A program made the position numbers and the translations under genes. The notes below the pieces were generated by a model, which was not told the DNA's origin, did no database searches, and saw only the letters and a program-made list of their open reading frames with translations. A stretch of DNA of 64,000 bases from Verrucomicrobiia bacterium. Its GTDB lineage: Bacteria > Verrucomicrobiota > Verrucomicrobiia > Verrucomicrobiales > Akkermansiaceae. The stretch covers positions 1-64,000 of the forward strand of contig JAUIJB010000004.1 in NCBI GenBank assembly GCA_030430455.1. Reading direction: 5' to 3'. This document shows, one piece after another, positions 35,888 through 45,046 of this stretch (positions within the stretch are counted from its first letter, which is position 1; each line of letters starts with the position of its first letter).

Positions 35888-36745
35888 CTAGCGCCGGCGG
35901 CGCAGCACCGCGGCGCCCAGGCCGAACAGCGCGAGCAGCGCCGTGGAGGGCTCGGGGACGAGGATCAGGCTGGATCCCGAGGGATTGAGGGTGATCACCG
36001 AGCCCTTGTTGGCGGTGTGGTCCGGGTCGAGCCAGAAGATCACCCGGTTGCCGGGATCGTAGCCCGGTCCGCCCCAGTTGTTGAGCTCGGCCTCGGCGAT
36101 CCAGGCGTTGGCGGTGGCGATCACCGCGTTGGCCTCGTCCTGCTGGATGCTGGAGCCGACGTTGTTGCGGACGTAGTAGTTGCCCGCGCCGGTGCCGACG
36201 TCGGGAACCAGGTCGTAGAGCACCTCCCAGATCGCCGCCTGCATGGCCGCGGCATCGAGGCGGTTCCCGGAACTCGCCGCCGCGTAGTAGTTCTCGAGGA
36301 GGTAGGCGGCGCGGAGCAGCCGGCCGGCGATGTAGTGGCTCACGCCGTCGGCCTGGAAGATCGCGTTGGCCGAGGCAAAGTCGAGCGCCTGGTAGATGTG
36401 GGTCTCGCCGAGGCTGGCCGAGGCGTGGAAGGGGGTCTCGGAGTCGATGTCGAAACCGACCAGGCCGCGGGTGCCGGAGAACAGCCCGCCGGGATCGCCC
36501 TCGAAGGTGCCCGGAGTCCCGGGCGCGACCGAGGAAAGCGCGCCCGGGTTGGTGGGAAGCAGGCCGACCTCGCCGACGAAGCCGGAGTAGTCGCTGCTGA
36601 CCAGGTGATCACTGATCGAGGCGCCGTCGAGCGCGGCGTCGACGCTCGACGAGGAACCGGCAGCGGTCCAGAACTCGAGGGATTGGGCGTGGCCGAAGAC
36701 CGTCAGGGAGACGGCGAGGGCAGCGCGGGCGATGATGCGGAACAT
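35888..36745 (-). CDS. PEP-CTERM exported protein
   Basis: This 285-residue protein has a signal peptide (about 1-20, cut after GHAQ) and a C-terminal PEP-CTERM signal (VPEPSTALLALFGLGAAVL then RRRR). The body is rich in Ala, Gly, Asn and Ser and shows no recognised enzymatic motif. Exosortase would remove the C-terminal signal after export. The coding strand opposes the DUF1549 gene across a 249-bp AT-richer region that should carry divergent promoters. Confidence 0.85.
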   Translation of the reverse strand: MFRIIARAALAVSLTVFGHAQSLEFWTAAGSSSSVDAALDGASISDHLVSSDYSGFVGEVGLLPTNPGALSSVAPGTPGTFEGDPGGLFSGTRGLVGFDIDSETPFHASASLGETHIYQALDFASANAIFQADGVSHYIAGRLLRAAYLLENYYAAASSGNRLDAAAMQAAIWEVLYDLVPDVGTGAGNYYVRNNVGSSIQQDEANAVIATANAWIAEAELNNWGGPGYDPGNRVIFWLDPDHTANKGSVITLNPSGSSLILVPEPSTALLALFGLGAAVLRRRR

Positions 36746-36994
36746 GGACTTGGTGAGTGGTTGACCGAGTCCGGTTCTAGGACGGAAATTATCCGGGGCA
36801 ACCAATTTTTCGGGAGCCCAAACCATCCGGATTTACTATCACTCCAAATAGCCAAAACGATCGCCGAATCGGGCCTAACTTTTTACTCTTCGAAAGGATC
36901 GGGAAGGGTCGGCGTATCGGAGCGTTGCGCGGGCGGTGCCGGGCGACGGGTTTGACCGGCCGCCAGTTGTCGCTTAAGTTTTTTAAATAAACCC
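36746..36994. promoter_or_regulatory. AT-rich divergent promoter region
   Basis: This gap is clearly richer in A/T than the surrounding genome, for example TTTTTTAAATAAACCC just before the DUF1549 start and TAACTTTTTACTC near 36875. It separates two genes that diverge, so it should hold their promoters. The DUF1549 start lacks a Shine-Dalgarno sequence, as is common in this phylum. No exact -35/-10 pair is claimed. Confidence 0.4.
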
Positions 36995-38917
36995 ATGAGG
37001 CGATTTTTTTTCCTGAGTCTGGCCTTCTGCGCCCTCAGCGGGGGGCTGCCAGCCCTTGAGCCCGCGGCGAAGCTGTCGAGGGGCGAGGACCCGGAATACA
37101 TCCGCGAGGCGGCGATGCGGGTCGATCGGCTGGTCGCCGGCTGGTACCGCAGCAGGGACTTCGCGGTGCCCGAGGTGACGGACGACGCGACCTTCCTGAG
37201 GCGTGCCTTTCTGGTGGCGATCGGCCGGATTCCGACGGCCGAGGAGGCCTTGTTCTTCATCGAGATCGACGACGCGGACAAGCGCCGCCAGCTCGTCGAC
37301 TACCTGTTGGCGAGCCCCGGCTACGGCAGCCACATGAGCAACTGGGCCTTCGACCTGCTGCGCGTGACCGATGGCAAGACCGGCTTCGGCGGCACCTTCG
37401 AGCCGTACCGCCAGTGGGTGCGCGAGGCGATCGATGCGAACATGCCGTGGGACGAGTTCACCCGCGAGCTGCTCGCCTCGGGCGGCAGCGGCTGGGACCC
37501 GGAGACCGCCGCGGTCGGTTACTACGTGCGCGACCGCGGCATGCCGCTCGACAACCTCGCCAACACCACCCGGATTTTCCTCGGTTCGCGGATGGAGTGC
37601 GCGCAGTGCCACGACGACCCCTTCGGTGACACCGAGAGGCTCGACTTCTACGAGCTCGCCGCCTTCACCAACGGCCAGGGCGAGGGCGGCAAGGGCCTGA
37701 TGCGCGAGTTGTGGAACGAGCTGCGCGACGAGCGCAGCGAGCGCGGCCTCGACTACCGCGTCGGACAGATCCTGTGGGACCGCGTCTACGGCATGGCGCT
37801 CAGCGGCGGCGGCAGCGGCCGGATCGAGCTGCCGCATGACTATCAGTACCGTGACGGCCAGCCCGGCGAGCTGGTCGGCGGGCGCACGCCCTTCGGCAAG
37901 ACGGTGCGGATGTCGGAGCGCGACGACGCCGACGACGGCCGCGAGCAGCTGGCCGACTGGGTCACCACGCGGACCGGCGAGCAGTTCGCCTCGGTCATCG
38001 CCAACCGAATGTGGGAGCGGGTGATGGGGCGTGGGGTCTACGAGCCGGTCGACGAATACAAGCCCTCGGCCGAGACGCACCTGCCGGAGCTGATGAACCT
38101 GCTGGTGGTGCTGATGCGCGAGGTCGACTACGACCTTCGTGCCTTCCAGAAGATCCTCCTCAACACCAAGACCTTCCAGTTCGTGCCCAACCCGAAGCCG
38201 TCGAAGGTGGCCGGCGGCGACGACTTCCACGGTCGCCAACTCGGCCGGCTCACGGCCGAGCAGATCTGGGACTCGCTGATCACGCTGGCTTCGGGCGACC
38301 CCGACGGGAAGCCGCGGCGCAAGGCCGACCTCCGGGTCCGCGTCGGCGGCAAGCCGGTGCTCGAGGGAAGGACCGACATGGTGGAGCTGTCCCGCGAGGT
38401 GCTCGAGCTGAAGAGCGAGGGCGAGGTCCGGGACTACTTCGAGAACCTGCTCGCCGAGGTGAAGGAGGGCGGTGCCTCGGCGTCCGATGCGGGGAGCTCG
38501 ATGATGATGTCGGTGCAGCGCGGCAAGAGCTACGGCCGCAACGCGCAGGTGCGGGCCTCCGAGTTGCCGAGCCCGGCGCCGCGCGACCACCTGCTCTACC
38601 TCTTCGGCCAGTCGGATCGCGAGGTGGTCGAGGGCGCCAGCCGCGAGCCGAACGTCGGCCAGGTGCTGACCCTGATGAACGGCTTCGTGCAGGAGCAGCT
38701 GGTCAACAACCGCAATGCCCACGTCTACAAGAGTCTCGAGGGCGTCGATGACGACCAGGAGAAGGTCCGCCGGCTCTACCTCGCCGTGCTCGGCCGCCCG
38801 CCGTCGGACGAGGAGATGGGCTGGATGGTCGACGAAATCGGAGCGGCCGGGGAGTCGGGCATCCGCAACATCGTCGCCGCCCTCGTGATGAGCTCCGAAT
38901 TCCTCTTCCTGCAGTAA
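36995..38917 (+). CDS. DUF1549 domain-containing secreted protein
   Basis: This 640-residue protein has a signal peptide (about 1-20) and the DUF1549 domain, whose core contains VTDDATFLRRAFLVAIGRIP and the motif CAQCHDDPFGDTE (about 204-216), a C-x2-C-H haem-type sequence. The C-terminal part resembles DUF1553. Such proteins pair with DUF1501 proteins in Planctomycetota and Verrucomicrobiota; their biochemical role is not settled, although a link to polysaccharide breakdown is often suggested. The next gene starts 14 bp later, so they form an operon. Confidence 0.9.
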   Translation: MRRFFFLSLAFCALSGGLPALEPAAKLSRGEDPEYIREAAMRVDRLVAGWYRSRDFAVPEVTDDATFLRRAFLVAIGRIPTAEEALFFIEIDDADKRRQLVDYLLASPGYGSHMSNWAFDLLRVTDGKTGFGGTFEPYRQWVREAIDANMPWDEFTRELLASGGSGWDPETAAVGYYVRDRGMPLDNLANTTRIFLGSRMECAQCHDDPFGDTERLDFYELAAFTNGQGEGGKGLMRELWNELRDERSERGLDYRVGQILWDRVYGMALSGGGSGRIELPHDYQYRDGQPGELVGGRTPFGKTVRMSERDDADDGREQLADWVTTRTGEQFASVIANRMWERVMGRGVYEPVDEYKPSAETHLPELMNLLVVLMREVDYDLRAFQKILLNTKTFQFVPNPKPSKVAGGDDFHGRQLGRLTAEQIWDSLITLASGDPDGKPRRKADLRVRVGGKPVLEGRTDMVELSREVLELKSEGEVRDYFENLLAEVKEGGASASDAGSSMMMSVQRGKSYGRNAQVRASELPSPAPRDHLLYLFGQSDREVVEGASREPNVGQVLTLMNGFVQEQLVNNRNAHVYKSLEGVDDDQEKVRRLYLAVLGRPPSDEEMGWMVDEIGAAGESGIRNIVAALVMSSEFLFLQ

Positions 38918-38931
38918 ACCCGCACCCCGCC

Positions 38932-40230
38932 ATGAATCCACGCGACATCCACCGCCACGACGAGCTGACCCGCCGCCAGTTCGTCTCCAACGCCGCCCGC
39001 TGGTACCTCGGGGTCAACCTGTTCCCGATGCTCGGCAGCAGCGTCGCCTCCGCCGCGACCGGGACACCGGGGAAGGCGAGGGCGAAGAACGTCATCTACC
39101 TGTTCATGTCGGGCGGCATGAGCCACCTCGACACCTTCGACCCGAAGACCAAGAAGGACGTCATGGGCGAGACCGAGCCGATCGCGTCGAGCGCCGATGA
39201 CATCTTTGTCGGCAACCAGCTGCCCAAGACCGCCGGGGTCATGGACAAGGTCTGCGTGGTCAACTCGATGAACTCGCGGCAGGGCGCCCACGAGCAGGGC
39301 TCCTACATCATGCACACCAGCTACGCCATGCGCGGCACGGTGCGGCACCCATCGCTCGGGGCCTGGGTGCTCAAGCTCGGCGGCCGGCTGAACCCGGAGA
39401 TCCCGGGCTACGTCGCGATCGACTCCTCGCCCGAGCTCACCGGCGGCGGCTTCTTTGGCGCCAAGTATGCCGCCGCCCCGGTCGGTAGCGCCAGCGAGGG
39501 CCTCAAGGACAGCCATCGCTCGCCGGCCGTGAGCGAGGACGATTTCAATCGCCGCCTTGCCCTCGCCGACCGGCTCAACCGCCAGTTTCACGGCCGCTAC
39601 GAGAATGCCGACGTCAAGGCCTACGAGGAGCTCTACCAGGAGGCGATCAAGCTGATGAAGAGCGAGGACCTCAAGGCCTTCGACATCCGCAAGGAGTCGG
39701 GTGGGACCCGCAAGCTCTACGGCGACGGCCGCTTCGCCCAGGGCTGCCTGCTGGCGCGGCGGCTGGTCGAGCACGGGGTCCGCTTCGTCGAGGTCCAGCT
39801 CGGCGGCTGGGACACCCACTACGACAACTTCGCCGGCGTCGCCGGGCGCTGCCGCGAGTTCGACCAGGCCTACGCCGGCCTGATCACCGACCTCGCCAAG
39901 CGCGGCATGCTCGACGACACCCTGGTGGTGGTTGCCACCGAGTTCGGCCGCACCCCGGAGATCAAGACCGAGCACAACAACGGCCGTGACCACCATCCCT
40001 CGGCCTTCACCTGTCTGCTTGCCGGTGGCGGTGTGAAGGGGGGCTACCGCCACGGCGAGACCGACCCGAAGGGCAACAAGGTGCGCAAGGACCCGGTCAG
40101 CGTGCAGGACTTCAACGCCACCATCGCCCACGCCCTCGGCATTCCCCATGAGCTGGTGGTCATGTCGCCCAGCCAGCGCCCCTTCCGCATCTCCGACAAG
40201 GGCACGCCGGTGATGGGGGTGTTTGCCTAG
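38932..40230 (+). CDS. DUF1501 family exported protein
   Basis: This 432-residue protein opens with a twin-arginine-like signal (TRRQFVSNAARWYLGVNLF), indicating folded export. It carries the DUF1501 motifs VIYLFMSGGMSHLDTFDPK and TEFGRTPEI, with a likely metal-binding centre of the alkaline phosphatase/sulfatase fold. It forms a pair with the preceding DUF1549 protein. No cellular role is firmly established. Confidence 0.92.
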   Translation: MNPRDIHRHDELTRRQFVSNAARWYLGVNLFPMLGSSVASAATGTPGKARAKNVIYLFMSGGMSHLDTFDPKTKKDVMGETEPIASSADDIFVGNQLPKTAGVMDKVCVVNSMNSRQGAHEQGSYIMHTSYAMRGTVRHPSLGAWVLKLGGRLNPEIPGYVAIDSSPELTGGGFFGAKYAAAPVGSASEGLKDSHRSPAVSEDDFNRRLALADRLNRQFHGRYENADVKAYEELYQEAIKLMKSEDLKAFDIRKESGGTRKLYGDGRFAQGCLLARRLVEHGVRFVEVQLGGWDTHYDNFAGVAGRCREFDQAYAGLITDLAKRGMLDDTLVVVATEFGRTPEIKTEHNNGRDHHPSAFTCLLAGGGVKGGYRHGETDPKGNKVRKDPVSVQDFNATIAHALGIPHELVVMSPSQRPFRISDKGTPVMGVFA

Positions 40231-40350
40231 GGGGGAAGGGCTGGCCGGCACCGCTGCGCCCCGGCCGGGGTCGGATGGCGTGACGGCACCCACGGCAACG
40301 TCGCGTTGCTCCCCAAAGTTTCGCTACCGAAAGCCGAGATCCTAATAACA

Positions 40351-40400
40351 GGACACACCTTTAATCGGGACACACCTTTAATCGGCAATGATTCTTGCCG
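40351..40400. repeat. 17-bp direct repeat and hairpin before RAYT
   Basis: The 17-mer GGACACACCTTTAATCG occurs twice in tandem (40351-40367 and 40368-40384). It is followed by a hairpin CGGCAA-TGATTC-TTGCCG at 40383-40400. This lies 30 bp upstream of the RAYT gene, where such transposases usually have their recognition palindromes. It may be the left end of the element. Confidence 0.7.
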
Positions 40401-40429
40401 GTGGTTGGGGTGGGTAGTAGGGGTGGGGC

Positions 40430-41476
40430 ATGGCGAGGGCACGGTGGATCGCTCCGTGGAGCGAATCGAAGAGCAAGCCGGCGGTGTATCACCTGATTTC
40501 ACGGGTGGTGGAGCGGCGCTTCGCCTTCGGGGCGGAGGAAAAGGAGAAGTTCCGCACGCTGATGCGCATGACCGAGAAGTTTACCGGCTGCCGGGTGCTG
40601 AGCTACTGCATCATGTCCAACCACTTCCACATCCTGTTGGAAGTCCCACCCAAGGGTGCCCTGGCGCTTTCCGACGAGGATCTGCTGCGCCGGGTCGCGG
40701 TGTTTTATCCGAAATGGAAGGTCGCCGAGTTGGAGGAACGGCTCGCGGCGGCAGCGGACTCGCCGGCGCTGCACGCCGAGCTGGTCGAGGCCTACGCCTA
40801 CCGAATGCACGACCTCAGCGAGTTCATGAAGATGCTGCTGCAGCGCTTCTCAAGCTGGTTCAACCGCCGGCACGAGCGTCGCGGACGGTTGTGGGAGCAG
40901 CGCTTCAAGAGCGTGCTGGTGGAGAACGGCACGGCGGCGCGGACGATGGCCACCTACATCGACCTGAATCCCGTAAGGGCCGGCATTTCCCAGGATCCGG
41001 CGGAATATCGCTGGAGCAGCTACGGCGAGGCGGTGGGCGGGGGAGGAAAGGCGCGTGCCGGCCTGGTGCGGGCGTGGCGTGGTCACGAGGGCGTGGCGGG
41101 AACGGCCCGCGGCTGGTCGCAGGGCGGGCTGTCGCGGCAGTATCGGATGGTGCTGATCGGGCAGGCGGCGGAAGTCCGGGCGAATGGCGAAGTCCGCCGG
41201 ATCGGCATGCCGGTGGAACGGGCGAGGCGCGAGCGTGCCGAGCTGGATGCCACGGAGCGCGACCTGCGGATCTCGCGGGTGATCCGACACCGGGTGCGCT
41301 ATTTCACGGATGGGGCCGTGATCGGCGGGCGCTCGTTTGTGGACGAAGTGTTCGCGGAGTGCCGGGAGTTCTTCGGTCCGAGGCGCAAGAGCGGCGCGCG
41401 GAAGCCGCGCGGGTCGCTGTCAGAGCTGGCCGGCGAATTGTGGACCGCGCGGGATTTGCGGGTCGAGACAGGTTAG
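40430..41476 (+). CDS. REP-associated tyrosine transposase (RAYT)
   Basis: This 348-residue protein belongs to the Y1/IS200-like HUH transposase superfamily. The metal-binding motif MSNHFHILLEVP is at about residues 59-70, and the catalytic tyrosine is probably that of ATYIDLNPVRAGI (about 165-177). Length and layout fit the RAYT clade, which is thought to have been domesticated and to act on REP palindromes. A single intact copy is present, with repeats on both sides. Confidence 0.9.
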   Translation: MARARWIAPWSESKSKPAVYHLISRVVERRFAFGAEEKEKFRTLMRMTEKFTGCRVLSYCIMSNHFHILLEVPPKGALALSDEDLLRRVAVFYPKWKVAELEERLAAAADSPALHAELVEAYAYRMHDLSEFMKMLLQRFSSWFNRRHERRGRLWEQRFKSVLVENGTAARTMATYIDLNPVRAGISQDPAEYRWSSYGEAVGGGGKARAGLVRAWRGHEGVAGTARGWSQGGLSRQYRMVLIGQAAEVRANGEVRRIGMPVERARRERAELDATERDLRISRVIRHRVRYFTDGAVIGGRSFVDEVFAECREFFGPRRKSGARKPRGSLSELAGELWTARDLRVETG

Positions 41477-41514
41477 GCGATGGGCCGACGGGCCTCGGTG
41501 GCGAATGGAGGTGC

Positions 41515-41575
41515 CTGGGACGGTGACTCGCCCCTTGCGGCATTTCCCGTATGAGCTAGGGGTTGCGGAGCGTAA
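41515..41575. repeat. Possible RAYT 3' flanking repeat
   Basis: The stretch from TGCCTGGGACGG to CTAGGGGTTGCGG just after the RAYT gene resembles dispersed intergenic sequences I recall around PVC genes. Only a short CCCCT/AGGGG pair is visible as secondary structure, so this is weakly supported. It may be the right end of the transposase element. Confidence 0.3.
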
Positions 41576-41587
41576 ATCCCAGCGTCC

Positions 41588-42685
41588 ATGAGCAGCCTCA
41601 CCGCCACCACCAGCCCCGCCACGACCCCACCGACTCCCGCCGAGGCCGCCGCGGCGCTCGATGCCCACGTCCGCGAGATGGTCGCCTGGCACTTTTCGCC
41701 CGAAACCGGCTGCCCCTACTGGCTCGAGCGCGCCGCGGAGCTCCCCTTCGACCCCCGCGAGATCGACACCTTCGCCGACCTGCTGCAGTTCCCGCACTTC
41801 GACGACGAGGTGCTGCGCAAGGAGGACCCGGCGCGATTCATCCCGAAGGCCTTCTCCGGGCGGCCGTACAACGTCTTCGAGACCGGGGGCACCACCGGGA
41901 TGCCCAAGCAGCGGATCGGCTGGGACGACTTCCGCACCGACTACACCGAGTTCTCCGAGCACTACGGGCCGGACTTCTTCCCGCAGGGCGCCAACTGGCT
42001 GATGGTCGGGCCGACCGGGCCACGGCGGCTGCGGCTGGCCATCGAGCACCTCGCCAACCTCCGCGGCGGCGCATGCTACTTCATCGACCTCGACCCGCGC
42101 TGGGTGAAGCGCCTGATCGGGATGGGCGAGATGCGCATGGCCAAGCTCTATCAGGAGCACGTCATCGACCAAGCCGCGACGATCATCCGCCACCGCGACA
42201 TCGGCTGCCTGTTCACCACGCCCAAGCTGCTCGAGTCGCTCGCCGAGCGGATGTCGCTCGCCGATGCCGGCATCCGCGGGGTCTTCGCCGGCGGCACCAC
42301 GATGACCCCGCAGTACGTCCGCTTCATCGAGGAGGAGGTGCTCGAGGGGAAGATCAACTTCGCGCCGACCTACGGCAACACCCTGATGGGCCTGGCGATC
42401 AGCCGCCGGCGCGGACCGGGCGAGTACTCGCTGACCTACCACGCGCCGCAGCCGCGCGCGGTGCTGCGGATCGTCGATCCCGAGGCGACCACCGAGCTCG
42501 TGCCCTACGGCGAGTATGGCCGGGTCGAGCTCACCACCCTGACCAAGGAGTTCTTCATGCCGCGCTTCCTCGAGCGCGACGAGGCGATCCGCCGGGAGCC
42601 CTGCGACGAGTTCCCCTGGGACGGGGTCGGTGACGTTCGGCCGTTCCAGAGCGGGAGCAAGACGGTGATCGAGGGAGTTTACTGA
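41588..42685 (+). CDS. EhpF-like acid-adenylating enzyme
   Basis: This 365-residue protein is in the AMP-binding (ANL-like) superfamily but is short. It has the phosphate-binding loop ETGGTTGMPKQR (about 98-109), the second motif GVFAGGTTMTP (about 234-244) and the adenine site APTYGNTLMG (about 258-267). The usual C-terminal lid is largely missing. Size and sequence recall EhpF of D-alanylgriseoluteic acid biosynthesis, which adenylates a phenazine carboxylic acid before its reduction. It should activate a carboxylic acid with ATP. It is separated from the dehydrogenase by one small gene on the same strand. Confidence 0.7.
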   Translation: MSSLTATTSPATTPPTPAEAAAALDAHVREMVAWHFSPETGCPYWLERAAELPFDPREIDTFADLLQFPHFDDEVLRKEDPARFIPKAFSGRPYNVFETGGTTGMPKQRIGWDDFRTDYTEFSEHYGPDFFPQGANWLMVGPTGPRRLRLAIEHLANLRGGACYFIDLDPRWVKRLIGMGEMRMAKLYQEHVIDQAATIIRHRDIGCLFTTPKLLESLAERMSLADAGIRGVFAGGTTMTPQYVRFIEEEVLEGKINFAPTYGNTLMGLAISRRRGPGEYSLTYHAPQPRAVLRIVDPEATTELVPYGEYGRVELTTLTKEFFMPRFLERDEAIRREPCDEFPWDGVGDVRPFQSGSKTVIEGVY

Positions 42686-42719
42686 TTTCCGATCGATGAT
42701 TGCCGATTGCCGATTTCTC
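42684..42719. repeat. GATTGCCGATTGCCGATT repeat at gene start
   Basis: Tandem GATTGCCGATTGCCGATT wording runs across the end of the adenylating gene and the start of the next one. I recall this unit as a dispersed repeat in many bacteria, not verified here. It supplies the ATG assigned to the next gene, so that start is uncertain. Confidence 0.6.
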
Positions 42720-43382
42720 GCCCGGCCCGGGGTTGTGGCGCTGGGAAGGGCCGTGCTGGCGACTCTCGCGACCGGGATCGGGCTGGCCGGCGGGATTCCG
42801 AAGATGGAGGAGAACCACCAGCTGCTCCGATCGACGCGGGTCGGCCCGGTGGAGTTCGAGCGGATCCATTTCGATGAGGCATTCGCGTGGCTCGAGTCCC
42901 GCTGGAAGGAGATCCATCCGGGCCGCGACTTTCCGGTCGCGGTTACCGACTTTGAGTTCGACTTTCCCCATGGCGAGCATGGGACGATCGTCACGCTGCG
43001 CCTCGCCAACCCGACGGCGTGGGACGCGCTGGACCACCTGGCATCGGCCTCGCGGCGTTCGATCCGGGTGGAGAACGGACTCGCCGGATTGGAAACCGCC
43101 TACCAGACGGTCGCGTCGAACCCGTGGTGGCCCGAGCTTCACGGGCCGTCGGAGGCGGTGCTGGGCAAGCTCGGAATCGGCCCGGCGTCCTCCGCCGAGG
43201 AAATTCATGCGGCCTACGGGAAGTATGATATTTGTTTCGACGCCTGGATGCCCGCCAGGATCGACGAGCAGGGGTGGCTGATCCTCACGGCACGGCGGTC
43301 CGAGCATCGCAAGATCGAGGGCCTCCACCATCTGCTGCGATCCGGCTTCTCGATTTCAAGGAACCCGCAACCCGGCAAGTGA
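42696..43382 (+). CDS. Secreted protein, unknown (STN-like fold?)
   Basis: This 228-residue protein has an N-terminal hydrophobic signal (about 10-30) and a central region (about 45-130) with the rhythm of STN/secretin N-terminal modules (HFDEAFAWLESRWKE, then WDALDHLASASRRSIRVENG). The start codon sits inside a dispersed repeat, so a later start is possible. It lies between the adenylating enzyme and the dehydrogenase with gaps of 10 and 14 bp. No function is known. Confidence 0.55.
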   Translation: MIADCRFLARPGVVALGRAVLATLATGIGLAGGIPKMEENHQLLRSTRVGPVEFERIHFDEAFAWLESRWKEIHPGRDFPVAVTDFEFDFPHGEHGTIVTLRLANPTAWDALDHLASASRRSIRVENGLAGLETAYQTVASNPWWPELHGPSEAVLGKLGIGPASSAEEIHAAYGKYDICFDAWMPARIDEQGWLILTARRSEHRKIEGLHHLLRSGFSISRNPQPGK

Positions 43383-43396
43383 AGCATCATCCAACC

Positions 43397-44824
43397 ATGA
43401 GCATGCAGATTCCCATCCTCCGCCTCGGGCGCGAATACGAGTCGTACGACCGGGTCGAGCTGGACCTCGGCGGCGGCCGCGGGCTGGTGACCCACACGGC
43501 GAACCCCGGCCTGATCCGCCGTGACCTGCTGCGCATCGGCGAGGCCAGGGCGGCGCTGGACGCGATCCCGGCGGAGACCCTGGCCGCATACTGCGAGAAG
43601 GCCGCGGAGCTCTTCATGGAGGCGGAGCTGCCGGTCGGCGACGGCCGCCAGTCGCCGCGCGAGTATGTCGAGTCGCTCTCCGCGCTGACCCGCCTGCCGT
43701 ACTCGCTGGTGCGAATGAACATGACGAAGATCCACGCCGCGATGTCGCAGGTGCGCACGGTGATCGGCGGGCTGACCCGGGGAATGCCGCTGGAGATCTT
43801 CGACCGCGGCCTGACCGAGCTCGGCGACCTGGCGGTGAACTATTTCCCCACCACCGACAGCCTCGGCGTGTCGCTGCCGAGCAACGCGCCGGCGGTCAAC
43901 TCGCTGTGGATCCCGGCCCCGGTGATGAAGGTCCCGGTGCTGCTCAAGCCCGGGCGCGAGGACCCCTTCACTCCGCTGCGGATCGTCCAGGCGATGATTG
44001 CGGCCGGCTTCCCGCGGGAGGCCTTCGGCTTCTACCCGACGACCCACGAGGGCGGCGATACCCTGCTGACCACCTGCGGGCGGGGGATCGCCTTCGGCTC
44101 GGACGCGACGGTGAAGAAGTACTCCGTCTTCCCGAGCATCTCGGTGCACGGCACCGGCCGCTCGAAGATCCTGATCGGCGAGGACCTGATCGACCGCTGG
44201 GAGGAGTTCCTGCCGGTGCTGGTCGAGTCGGTCTCGGCCAACGGCGGCCGCTCGTGCATCAACACCTCGGCGATCCTGGTGCCGCGGCACCGCGACGCCA
44301 TCGCCGACGCCTTGGCGGCGGAGCTGGCGAAGATCGAGCCGCGGGCGCGCGACGACGAGCAGGCGCTCTTGTGCGGCTTCGCCAATGCGGCGCTGGCGGA
44401 GGGCATCGACGGGCGGATCGGGTCGCTGCTGAAGGAGGCGGGGGCGGAGGACTTCACGGCGCGGCACCGCGAGGGCCCGCGGCGGGTCGAGGCCTTTGAC
44501 CAGGTCTACCTCCAGCCAACCCTGGTGGCCTGCAGCGACCCGGACCATCCGCTGGCCAACACCGAGTTCATGTTCCCCTACGCGAGCATCGTCGAGCTGC
44601 CGCAGGCCGCGATGCTCGGAAAGATCGGCCAGACCCTGGTCGTAAGCGCCATCACGGAGGATCCGGACTTCATCGCCGACCTGCTGCTGAGCCCCGACAT
44701 CGAGCGCCTGAACCTCGGGCCCTACCCGACCAACCGGGTGCAGTGGGAACAGCCGCACGAGGGCAACCTGTTCGAGTTCCTCTACCACCGCCGGGCGATC
44801 CAGGGGGATGTCGCGGGTGTGTAG
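43397..44824 (+). CDS. Acyl/aldehyde dehydrogenase of carboxylate-reducing type
   Basis: This 475-residue protein is in the aldehyde dehydrogenase superfamily. The cofactor region (PAVNSLWIPAPVMKVPVLLK, about 165-184) and the catalytic cysteine in NGGRSCINTSAI (about 283-294) are present. Instead of the usual ELGGK glutamate motif it has HGTGRSKILIGED (about 252-264), like LuxC-type or acylating reductases. With the adenylating enzyme just upstream, it could reduce an activated acid to the aldehyde, matching the EhpF/EhpG pair in phenazine synthesis. The ATG at 43397 follows the previous stop by 14 bp. Confidence 0.75.
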   Translation: MSMQIPILRLGREYESYDRVELDLGGGRGLVTHTANPGLIRRDLLRIGEARAALDAIPAETLAAYCEKAAELFMEAELPVGDGRQSPREYVESLSALTRLPYSLVRMNMTKIHAAMSQVRTVIGGLTRGMPLEIFDRGLTELGDLAVNYFPTTDSLGVSLPSNAPAVNSLWIPAPVMKVPVLLKPGREDPFTPLRIVQAMIAAGFPREAFGFYPTTHEGGDTLLTTCGRGIAFGSDATVKKYSVFPSISVHGTGRSKILIGEDLIDRWEEFLPVLVESVSANGGRSCINTSAILVPRHRDAIADALAAELAKIEPRARDDEQALLCGFANAALAEGIDGRIGSLLKEAGAEDFTARHREGPRRVEAFDQVYLQPTLVACSDPDHPLANTEFMFPYASIVELPQAAMLGKIGQTLVVSAITEDPDFIADLLLSPDIERLNLGPYPTNRVQWEQPHEGNLFEFLYHRRAIQGDVAGV

Positions 44825-44940
44825 TCCATCCAGGCCGCTTCCCGGGACTCCGGGGACGGTTGTTGGAATGCTAGCGCGCCCCGAGCCTCTAATTTCCCGA
44901 ACCAAGCGTGGTTCCGCCCAATTTGGTTTCAACGCACGGA

Positions 44941-45009
44941 GGCCGCAGGCTTCGCAGACTTTCGCGGGTGGGGAAACCCGGCCGCGGGGGACCTGCGGGG
45001 CCTGCGGCC
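44941..45009. promoter_or_regulatory. Inverted-repeat leader before ADH operon
   Basis: The 10-bp arms GGCCGCAGGC (44941-44950) and GCCTGCGGCC (45000-45009) pair perfectly. Between them is a smaller stem CGGGT-GGGGAA-ACCCG (44965-44980). It lies in the 222-bp gap before the alcohol dehydrogenase start. It could be an attenuator, an RNA processing site, or a REP-type element. Confidence 0.4.
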
Positions 45010-45046
45010 ATCGCCATTCCCCGGGAGCCCGCCACAAGCCCACGAA

